This document shows positions 24,668 to 31,126 of a DNA stretch of 39,394 nucleotides, in pieces. The DNA comes from Myxococcales bacterium. GTDB lineage: Bacteria > Myxococcota_A > UBA9042. The notes beneath the pieces were generated by a model. The model was not told where the DNA came from and searched no databases. It was given only the letters and a program-made list of their open reading frames with translations. A program made the position numbers and the translations under genes. Each line of letters begins with the position of its first letter. Within the stretch, counting starts at the first letter, position 1. The stretch covers positions 1 to 39,394 of the forward strand of contig CANLIC010000038.1 in NCBI GenBank assembly GCA_947491025.1, in the 5' to 3' direction.

Positions 24668-26941
24668 TCAGGCGCGCGGACCGGCGGTCAGGACCGCAGG
24701 GGCGGGCGCCGTGGCACGCTCGGCGACCTTGGCCAGCGTCAGCTCGCTCAGCTCATCTTGAAAGCGAACACGGGCGAGCATCCGCTCCTGCTGCGCCTCG
24801 ACGATGGCCATCGTCGTCTTCTGCACCGCCTCGCTGGTCTCGCGCATCTTCTTCTGCAGGTGGGACTCGAGGCTGGCGCCGCGGGCCATGCCCTCGAGGC
24901 TGGCGAGCTGGCCATGCAGCTCGTCGAGGCGCACGCGCAGCTCGGCGACGCGCTCGCGCAGCAGGGCGATCTTCTCATCGGCCTTGGCGGTGGCTTCGTG
25001 GTGTTGGATGACCCGGGCCATAGCGGCCTGTAGCACGGCGTCCTTGGCGAGGCCCATCAGGTGCAGGCGCACCATGTCGAGGCCCACGGGGCTGCGCAGA
25101 TCGATGGTGCGCTGGAGCGGCGTCGTCTCGACCAGGGCGAGGGTCTGGACATGGCCCGGCGCCACGTCGATGGCGTAGAGGCGCGCAGTGCCGAAGCGCT
25201 CGAGCGTGTCGGGGCCCTTCTGCAGCGTCCAGCCTTGCGGCGTGTCATGGCGCACCAGGACCGTGACCTTCTCGTGGCTGCGGTTGGCGATGCGGTAGCT
25301 GTGGCGGCGCAGGTGCTGCACCTCAGCGGTCAGGACGCCCCGGCTGAGCTTGAGCAGACGGGCGATCTCCTCGCCGGCGTCGGCGTCGCGCTCCACCGTC
25401 ACCTGGCGATCCAGGGCGTAGGGCACGACGGCGCTGCGGCCCGGGGGGATCGGGTCGGCCATGCCCTCGCCGATGAAGCGGCCGGCGCCGTAGACGGTCA
25501 TCGGGCCGGGATCGAGCGTGTAGCTGGTCGGGTTGACGAAGCGCACGGCGCGGAAGGCGTAGCGCCCGTCGCCGCCTCGGCCCTCTGGCGCGTAGAGGTA
25601 GACGATGTCGCCCTTGGTCTTCGCCTTCAAGATCGAGACCATCGCCGAGCTGCCCCGGGCAACGGTCATGGCGGTTCGGCTCTCGAAGTGGCTTTCACCC
25701 ACGGGCGGCGCGTCGGCCGGCGTCAATTGGCCGCCATCGCCGGCAGGCGGCACCGGCAGGGCGACGATGCGAACGCCAGCGCTGCGACCGGACTGCACGC
25801 CCTTGCCAACCGCGACGACTTGCGCTGGCGGAACACCGCGCTCGATCAGCTGGTTGCGCAGCAGGTGGGCGCGGTCACGGGCGCGGTCGCCGGCATCGGG
25901 CTCGTTGCCCTCGGAGTAGCCTTCGACTCGGACCGCCTCGCCGGTGCGACGCAGCCGCTCGGCGAGGGCGTCGACCTGGGCGTCGCGGGCGTCGCGCGGC
26001 CGCTCCGCCTCGTTCTTCTTGGCGTCCGCCTTGGCGAGGGCCTGGCTGCTGTAGCTGCGGTAGGACTGCTGCGCCTTGGCCGGCGGGGCGGGGCGACCAG
26101 CACGCGCCCCGGCGCCGCGGACGGAAGCGCCGTCGCCGGTGGCTTCGTCGGCGCTCGCCGGCGCCTCGGCGACGTCGGGGTGACCCTCGTTGCGAGCGAT
26201 GTCTTTGTCATCCACGGCGGCCAGCTCGCGCTCGGGCTGCTCCGTGCGCTCGGTACCGACCGCGCCGCCGCGCGGGGGCGCCCGCACGAAGGTCGCCTCG
26301 CCGTGCAGCGTCTGGCGCTGGACGTGGCGAATCGAGCGCAGATCGTAGCGGAAGGCCAGGGCAGATGAGGAGCCGACCCCGACGCGGACGGAGTTCCAGT
26401 CCTCGGCCGAGGTGTTGTCGACCACCGCCCAGCCTTGCAGCTCGACGCCGTGAGTCACGCCGCGCTCGTCTTGCTGCAGGACCACGCGGTAGCTCGGCTT
26501 CCAGGCCGCCGACTCCGTGACGTAGGTGAGCAGGACCTCGCGCTTGTCGCGGCGGACGCCGTCGGCCGGCGGCACGGTGACAACGAGTTCGGTCACGCCC
26601 GGCTGCCGGGTCGGGCGGTGGCCGGGGGCCGGGAAGGCGACGGGCAGCGGCTGGCCGGTGGCGAGGTCGGTGATGGTCATCGACTTCAGGAAGTCATCGA
26701 TCTTGTCGCTCGGCACCGCGATCGTCAGCCTCCCGTCTTCGACGGTGGCCCGGCGCTCGTAGTAGGCCACGCCGTTGCGGTAGATCACGATCCGACCGAG
26801 GGCGGCGTCTTCCGACTGGACGGCGCTGCTGTGCAAGCCGCTACAGGCTGCGAGCAGTCCGGTGACGGCGATCGCAGTGGCGACTGCCGACAGATGGCGG
26901 GCCTTGGACGGGGATCGGTGGCGAGCAGGGAACGTCCTCAT
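24668..26941 (-). CDS. DUF4139-type lipoprotein with OmpA-like insert
   Basis: The protein has 757 residues. ATG 26941 is preceded by GGAGGAG at 5 to 6 bases. The lipobox LLAAC places Cys33. Residues about 45-215 form the first half of a DUF4139-like body (GRIVIYRNGVAYYERRATV; YVTESAAWKPSYRV). A long low-complexity Ala/Asp/Arg-rich insert then leads to a short OmpA-type peptidoglycan-binding motif (about 320-385: VEGYSEGNEPDAGDRARDRA, NQLIERGVPPAQV). The DUF4139 body resumes to about 620. A coiled coil (about 650-735) is rich in heptad Leu/Glu/Arg. The protein probably links the membrane to peptidoglycan. DUF4139 proteins are generally of unknown role. It is divergent from the small membrane protein at 27098. 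Confidence 0.82.
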   Translation of the reverse strand: MRTFPARHRSPSKARHLSAVATAIAVTGLLAACSGLHSSAVQSEDAALGRIVIYRNGVAYYERRATVEDGRLTIAVPSDKIDDFLKSMTITDLATGQPLPVAFPAPGHRPTRQPGVTELVVTVPPADGVRRDKREVLLTYVTESAAWKPSYRVVLQQDERGVTHGVELQGWAVVDNTSAEDWNSVRVGVGSSSALAFRYDLRSIRHVQRQTLHGEATFVRAPPRGGAVGTERTEQPERELAAVDDKDIARNEGHPDVAEAPASADEATGDGASVRGAGARAGRPAPPAKAQQSYRSYSSQALAKADAKKNEAERPRDARDAQVDALAERLRRTGEAVRVEGYSEGNEPDAGDRARDRAHLLRNQLIERGVPPAQVVAVGKGVQSGRSAGVRIVALPVPPAGDGGQLTPADAPPVGESHFESRTAMTVARGSSAMVSILKAKTKGDIVYLYAPEGRGGDGRYAFRAVRFVNPTSYTLDPGPMTVYGAGRFIGEGMADPIPPGRSAVVPYALDRQVTVERDADAGEEIARLLKLSRGVLTAEVQHLRRHSYRIANRSHEKVTVLVRHDTPQGWTLQKGPDTLERFGTARLYAIDVAPGHVQTLALVETTPLQRTIDLRSPVGLDMVRLHLMGLAKDAVLQAAMARVIQHHEATAKADEKIALLRERVAELRVRLDELHGQLASLEGMARGASLESHLQKKMRETSEAVQKTTMAIVEAQQERMLARVRFQDELSELTLAKVAERATAPAPAVLTAGPRA

Positions 26942-27097
26942 GGGTCTCCTCCAGCCGGCGCGCTGGTGCCGGTCGGGGCTTGGACGCACGTGCGGCGCGT
27001 GCGATCTACGCGGTTGCGATTCTGCACCGCCGTGTCGATGCGCTCGGTGAAGGGCCTGGCGCCGGGCGCGTACAATCGCCAAGACGGAGTGCGTGGA
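26942..27097. promoter_or_regulatory. Divergent intergenic region
   Basis: These 156 bases lie between divergent genes and should contain both promoters. A repeat of cgcacgtgcg near 26981-26990 is a small palindrome that could bind a regulator. No confident promoter boxes were seen. Confidence 0.3.
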
Positions 27098-27493
27098 ATG
27101 ACTCAGCGTGAAGCTGGGTTGCGGGGGCGGATGATCGAGCTCGGCGCCATCGCTTTGTTCTTGTTGTGCTCGGCCGCCCTCGGCGCCGGCCTGATGCTGC
27201 CCTGGGACACCTTGGCCGAGATCGCCGCCTGGCTCCTCGCGCTCGGCGCTTCGTTGGGGCTGCCCACCGGTTTTCTCTACCATGTGCACCTGCGGCGGGC
27301 GCTCATGCGGCGCGGCGTGCTGCCGGAGGACTGGTACTGGCGACCGACGGAGCTGCACCCACTCCTGGAGCCGGGGCCGGAGCGAACGCGGGTGCTGGTC
27401 TGGGGCGGCTTGGGCGCCCTCGGCTTCCTGGTGATGGTGGCCGGCTTGCTGGCGCTGGCGGGGGCGGCGGTGCTGGTTCACGTGCGGCCCTGA
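27098..27493 (+). CDS. Small membrane protein with two transmembrane helices
   Basis: The protein has 131 residues. ATG 27098 has GGAG about 9 bases upstream. Hydrophobic segments lie at about 13-35 and 38-58 (LFLLCSAALGAGLMLPW and LLALGASLGLP), with a third near the C-terminus (about 101-128). The soluble part between (RRALMRRGVLPEDWYWRPTE) is basic/aromatic. No family was recognised. It is divergent from the DUF4139 gene and ends inside the first copy of a 17-base direct repeat. Confidence 0.6.
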   Translation: MTQREAGLRGRMIELGAIALFLLCSAALGAGLMLPWDTLAEIAAWLLALGASLGLPTGFLYHVHLRRALMRRGVLPEDWYWRPTELHPLLEPGPERTRVLVWGGLGALGFLVMVAGLLALAGAAVLVHVRP

Positions 27494-27702
27494 CGGAGCG
27501 ACCCAGGGCGGTCGCAAAGTCGACGTCAGCGCCGACAACCCTCACCCCCCGCCGCTTCGCGGCACCCCCTCTCCCGCTGAAGCGGGAGAGGGGGGCACTG
27601 AATTCATTGTCATGTCGCCCCTCTCCCGCCCGACGGGAGAGGGGGTGAGGGGGTGAGGGTGTCTTTCGCTCCGGACTTTGCGATAGCCCTGACGGAGCGA
27701 CC
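27487..27702. repeat. 17-bp perfect direct repeat flanking a palindromic element
   Basis: gccctgacggagcgacc occurs at 27487-27503 and again at 27686-27702. The first copy overlaps the stop codon of the small membrane protein gene. The copies bracket the palindromic element but are 8 and 2 bases from its ends, so they are not a simple target-site duplication. Confidence 0.85.
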
Positions 27703-27795
27703 TGGCGGCGCTGGCGGTGGCGTAGCCGACGTGGCACCTTGCGCCGGCGGGCTGGGCCTTGCGCTGGCCCTGGGGCGCGGCACGACGGACAGGGC
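27494..27795. other. Intergenic region holding the palindromic element
   Basis: No gene is seen in this 302-base gap. It contains the 27512-27683 element, its two hairpins and the second direct-repeat copy, and then about 90 bases leading to the GTG start at 27796. Confidence 0.5.
27512..27683. repeat. Palindromic REP/MITE-like element with two hairpins
   Basis: The element ends in the inverted repeat tcgcaaagtc (27512-27521) / gactttgcga (27674-27683). Each arm has a ccctcacccc block and a GC-rich hairpin: ccccctctcccgct / agcgggagaggggg (27565-27594, perfect 14-bp stem) and cccctctcccg / cgggagagggg (27618-27644, perfect 11-bp stem). Between them lies an AT-richer centre (27597-27613). The pattern resembles REP/BIME-type repeats found in many GC-rich proteobacteria. 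It carries no gene. Confidence 0.75.
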
Positions 27796-28557
27796 GTGAG
27801 CGGACACACAGCAGCGAGCGGCAGCATCGCCAAGCCCAGCGCGGGCCGGGTGACGCCATGGCTGGGCGCAGTGCTGGCTCTGGCGGGGCTCGGCGCGGCC
27901 TTTTGGCCGAACTACCTCGCGCGGCTGGCGGCGGCACCGTGGACCCTGCACCTCCATGCGCTCACGGCGCTGGCCTGGCTGGTCCTGCTCGCCACGCAAC
28001 GGAGCGCCGTGCGGGCGGGGGCTTTGGGTCGCCACCGCTTGATCGGTCGCTACGGACTGTGGCTCGGCCCGATCGTGGCGCTGGCTGCGCTGCCGCCGCT
28101 GCTGCGCACAGTGCAGGCGGTTGCAGACGGCGAGGCCTCGCTCGGGCAACGCGGCGAGGCTGCCTACGCCTTGGTGCTCGCCGCCGGCGCCCTGTGCGCG
28201 TTCACCGTCGCCCTCGCCGCCGGAGCGATGCGACGCCGCCAGCCGGCCCAGCACGGGGCGTGGATGATGTTGACCGGGCTCGCCCTCTGCGGCGCGGTGG
28301 TTCAGCGCCTGCTGCTCTTTCACGTGCCTGGGTTCGAGCGGGTCGAGTGGGCGGGCCACGGCGAGCTGTGGACGATGGAGGCTTGCTGCGCGGCGCTGTG
28401 GATCGACGCTCGCGCTCGCGGACTGCCGACGGCGCCGGCGCGCCTGAGCCTGCTGCTCTATGGAGCGGTCCACGTCGTGTTCACCGTCGCTGCGCCCGCG
28501 CTGCCGGGGCTCGTCGCGACCACGCCAGCGGTTGACGGCGCGGCGGTCGAGCGGTAG
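27796..28557 (+). CDS. DUF2306-like polytopic membrane protein
   Basis: The protein has 253 residues with about six transmembrane segments. The conserved-looking LHLHALTALAWLVLLATQ segment, followed by LGRHRLIGRYGLWLGP, resembles DUF2306-type integral membrane proteins, in which paired His may bind haem or a metal. A second HGAWMMLTGLALCGA region and the C-terminal LLYGAVHVVFTVAAPALPG segment complete the layout. GTG 27796 follows GGACAGGG. The open frame reaches upstream to a TTG at 27739, but that extension is Arg/Gly-rich and unlikely to be translated. The next gene begins 70 bases later. Confidence 0.65.
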   Translation: MSGHTAASGSIAKPSAGRVTPWLGAVLALAGLGAAFWPNYLARLAAAPWTLHLHALTALAWLVLLATQRSAVRAGALGRHRLIGRYGLWLGPIVALAALPPLLRTVQAVADGEASLGQRGEAAYALVLAAGALCAFTVALAAGAMRRRQPAQHGAWMMLTGLALCGAVVQRLLLFHVPGFERVEWAGHGELWTMEACCAALWIDARARGLPTAPARLSLLLYGAVHVVFTVAAPALPGLVATTPAVDGAAVER

Positions 28558-28627
28558 CCCATCGCGGAACGCCGCGTGGCGAAGCGAGAGGCGGCGGTGC
28601 GAGCGGGGCGCGGAGGGGGGCCGAGGG

Positions 28628-29134
28628 ATGATGGCGAGGCCACCAGCCAGCAGCAGCCCGACGACCTGGGCCGCGCGCGTCGTCTTGTACCTCGCGATGG
28701 CGTCGGTGGGGTTCCACGGCACCCGCCTGCTGGGCACCCCGGCGCCGACCCTCGCTGACAGCATCCCGGCGGCCGAAGTCGCTCCAACCTCGGAGCCGAC
28801 CGTAGCGCCGACCCCGTCGAATGGCGCCGCGGCTGCGACCTTGGACCACGAGGACGGGCTCGGAGCGCTGCGTTTTGCGCTCGGCGCGCGCGCGCTGCTG
28901 CCGGCGCTCGAGGCTGCCGCGGATGCCGAGGGCGCCGGCCTGCCAGCGATCGCGCTGCGGCCGCTCCAAGAACCTGAGGCGCGGCTCGCGCAGTGGCTGG
29001 TGCTGCGCTACGAGCAGCAGGGGCTGCTCGACGACGCGCCGTCGCCGCTCCAGGCCGACGCCGCAGCCGCGCTGCGGACCCTGCAGGCGACGCTAATGCG
29101 CCGTTGGCTGCTGCCGCCCGAGGTGTCGCCGTGA
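28628..29134 (+). CDS. Small membrane-anchored protein, first gene of an overlapping trio
   Basis: The protein has 168 residues. It starts ATGATG (28628 or 28631) after a G-rich region. One N-terminal hydrophobic segment (about 17-35) suggests a signal anchor, followed by an Ala/Pro/Thr linker and a helical C-terminal domain (about 75-168) rich in Leu/Ala/Arg with few aromatic residues. No family was recognised. The stop overlaps the GTG of the methyltransferase gene (GTGA), so these genes are very likely coexpressed. The overlap is the best evidence that this is a real gene. Confidence 0.55.
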   Translation: MMARPPASSSPTTWAARVVLYLAMASVGFHGTRLLGTPAPTLADSIPAAEVAPTSEPTVAPTPSNGAAAATLDHEDGLGALRFALGARALLPALEAAADAEGAGLPAIALRPLQEPEARLAQWLVLRYEQQGLLDDAPSPLQADAAAALRTLQATLMRRWLLPPEVSP

Positions 29135-30330
29135 CGCCCGCGACCGAGGCGCTGGCCGTCCTGGCGGCGTTGCTGCTCGGCGCGGTTGCCGCGGCACTGA
29201 CGGCGCCCGCGCCCGCTTCGCCGCCGACGCCTCCCCGACCGGCCGCGGCCTTGGCCCCCGCCAGCAGCGACGCGCCACCGCCGATCAAGGGCCTGGCGCC
29301 GACCCTGGCCGAAGAGGAGCAGCAGCGCCCGGCAGCGGTCAAGCTCGCCGCCCTCCACGCCAGCGCGCGCGAGGCGATGCTGCCCACCGAGCGGCTGGTG
29401 GCGTTGCTCGACGTCCGCCCGGGCATGACGGTGCTCGACATCGGCGCTGGCGGAGGGCGGATGAGCGCTCCGATGGCAGCGCAGGTGGGCGCGACGGGCG
29501 TGGTCCACGCCACCGACGTCGACCCGGCGATGATCGAGGTGCTGAACCGACGGGCGCAGGCCGAGACGCTGCCGGCGCTGCGGCCGCGTTTGGTGGCAAT
29601 CGGCGTCGACCCTTGGTACGTCGGCCTGCGGGTCGACCGGGCCCTGCTGTGCAGCGTCTACGAGTACCTGGAGGCGCCGCTGCCCTTTCTGCGCGCGCTG
29701 AGCGCCGCGCTGCGGCCCGAAGGGCGCCTGCTCTTGCTGCAAGGGCGCAGCGACGCCCACTACCTAGCGAGCGACTTCGAGGTCGGCTTTCGGCTGACGG
29801 CGCTGCGCGGCGAGGCCCGGTGGGCGCCGCTGTGGCGTCGGCTCCCCGAGCCTTTGCGGGCTCGGCTGGCGACGTTGGACGCGGCCGGGCTCGCGGCCCC
29901 GGAGGCGGCGCCGTTGCGGCGAGCGCTGGCGGATGGCCTGGAGCAGGTGCTGGACGCTTCTGCCCTGGCGCAGGAGCTGATGGCGGCGCGGCAGCTGCCG
30001 CTGGACGCGGCCGGCCTCGCTGCGGTGGCCGGCGTCGACGAGGCGCTGGTCGTTCGGTGGATCGCCGAGCACCACGACCTGGCAAAGCCCGAGAGCTGGC
30101 CGCGCATGGTGCGGAGCGACCTGAACTTTCGTTTGCTGCTCGGACTCTTTGGCGATACCTTCGCCCGCGAGCTCTACCCGCGAGGGGTCTACCTGCAGCC
30201 GGAGGGCATCGCCCACAGGGCGGCAGCGGCTGGCCTGCGGCGGCTGCAGCTCGACCACGGCCTGCCGGGCCATGACGCCTTGCTCTTTGCGCCGAACGCT
30301 GCGGCGGCGGCGGAAGCGGAGAACCCATGA
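29131..30330 (+). CDS. SAM-dependent methyltransferase with N-terminal hydrophobic export segment
   Basis: The protein has 399 residues. GTG 29131 overlaps the preceding stop by 4 bases. An N-terminal hydrophobic segment (about 6-27, AVLAALLLGAVAAAL) and Pro/Ala linker come first. A class I methyltransferase domain then shows motif I VLDIGAGGGRMS (from residue 101), an acidic end to strand 2 (ATDVDPAM) and the later RVDRALLCSVYEY and LRPEGRLLLLQG strands. The last ~170 residues are helical (PEPLRARLATL onward) and unlike core methyltransferases. A hydrophobic start is unexpected because the SAM pool is cytosolic, so the segment may anchor the enzyme to the membrane. The first in-frame ATG downstream is too far in (about residue 86) to be an easy alternative. 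The 3' end overlaps the next gene (ATGA). Confidence 0.75.
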   Translation: MTPATEALAVLAALLLGAVAAALTAPAPASPPTPPRPAAALAPASSDAPPPIKGLAPTLAEEEQQRPAAVKLAALHASAREAMLPTERLVALLDVRPGMTVLDIGAGGGRMSAPMAAQVGATGVVHATDVDPAMIEVLNRRAQAETLPALRPRLVAIGVDPWYVGLRVDRALLCSVYEYLEAPLPFLRALSAALRPEGRLLLLQGRSDAHYLASDFEVGFRLTALRGEARWAPLWRRLPEPLRARLATLDAAGLAAPEAAPLRRALADGLEQVLDASALAQELMAARQLPLDAAGLAAVAGVDEALVVRWIAEHHDLAKPESWPRMVRSDLNFRLLLGLFGDTFARELYPRGVYLQPEGIAHRAAAAGLRRLQLDHGLPGHDALLFAPNAAAAAEAENP

Positions 30331-31046
30331 CGCGGCGCGCGATGCCAGCCTGGCTACTGGTCTTGGTGGGTCTGCTGGCGCGCCCGTGCCTTGCAATCGC
30401 CGCCGAGGACGCGGCGACTGGGCCGTCGGGCCCGGAGCGGCCGCTGCGGGTGCTGCCGGCGGAGGCCGCCCCGCGTCTCGAAGCGGCGCTGGGCGCGGCG
30501 GCGCCGGCCTTTCGCTTGCAGGACGCGGCCATCGCCAAGGACCACGTCAAAGCCACGGTGTGCGACAGCGCCGGCTGCTACGCCGTGCGGCTCGACGACG
30601 TGGCGGCGGGCTGCGACGCGATGGTGGCTGGCGCCTTCTGCGTGCGCTTTTCGGGCGCCGCGCCGACCGACCCGGCGCCGCTGCTGCGGGCCCTGTCCGA
30701 GGCCCCCGCGGCGGGGTTTTGGCGGACCATCGAGGCCCGGCCTGCGCAGCCGGCGTTGATGGCGGAAGCGGAGACGCCGCGGCAGCGCGCCGCGACCGAT
30801 GACCTGCTGCCCGACCCGCCGACGCCCACACAAGCGCCAGCGCAGGCTCCGTCGTCGGCTGGCGCAGACGCCGGCACCGCCGAGTCGCCCACCGCGGCAG
30901 CCGGCAGAGACGGTGCGGCCGCCTCGACACAAGCACCGCGACCGACCGATGGTGACGGCGCAGCGACCGGGCGGTGGCTGCTGCTGTCGCTGCTGGTCGC
31001 GGCCGTGGCGCTGTGGGCGATCTTGCGCCAGCGTAAGGGCGACTGA
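30327..31046 (+). CDS. Signal-peptide and C-terminal-anchor protein, third gene of the trio
   Basis: The protein has 239 residues. ATG 30327 overlaps the methyltransferase stop (ATGA). A cleavable-type signal peptide (about 1-25, LLVLVGLLARPCLAIA) is followed by a domain with four Cys (about 78-108, CDSAGCY and CDAMVAGAFCV). Then comes a long Ala/Pro/Thr/Asp spacer and a C-terminal hydrophobic helix (WLLLSLLVAAVALWAIL) with a short basic tail. It would span from the periplasm to a membrane anchor. No family was recognised. The three overlapping genes look like one functional unit with envelope-facing parts around a methyltransferase. Confidence 0.6.
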   Translation: MTRRAMPAWLLVLVGLLARPCLAIAAEDAATGPSGPERPLRVLPAEAAPRLEAALGAAAPAFRLQDAAIAKDHVKATVCDSAGCYAVRLDDVAAGCDAMVAGAFCVRFSGAAPTDPAPLLRALSEAPAAGFWRTIEARPAQPALMAEAETPRQRAATDDLLPDPPTPTQAPAQAPSSAGADAGTAESPTAAAGRDGAAASTQAPRPTDGDGAATGRWLLLSLLVAAVALWAILRQRKGD

Positions 31047-31054
31047 GCGGGCAG

Positions 31055-31083
31055 TTGCCAAGGGGCGCCTGGGTTTCTAGCCT
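31055..31083 (+). promoter_or_regulatory. Candidate sigma-70-like promoter
   Basis: TTGCCA (31055-31060) and TAGCCT (31078-31083) are 17 bases apart, a fair match to -35/-10 spacing, upstream of the tandem lipoprotein genes. The -10 match is poor and GC-rich genomes give such hits by chance. Confidence 0.25.
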
Positions 31084-31126
31084 GCGATGAACAGGCCCGG
31101 CGGCGGCCCGCGGCACAAAGGAGACG

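Noticed and set aside
21966..24761. Plus-strand 931-residue frame opposite the redoxin and ferritin-like genes
   Set aside because: The minus genes carry ribosome sites, signal peptides and conserved motifs. The plus frame is Arg/Gly-rich with no domains.
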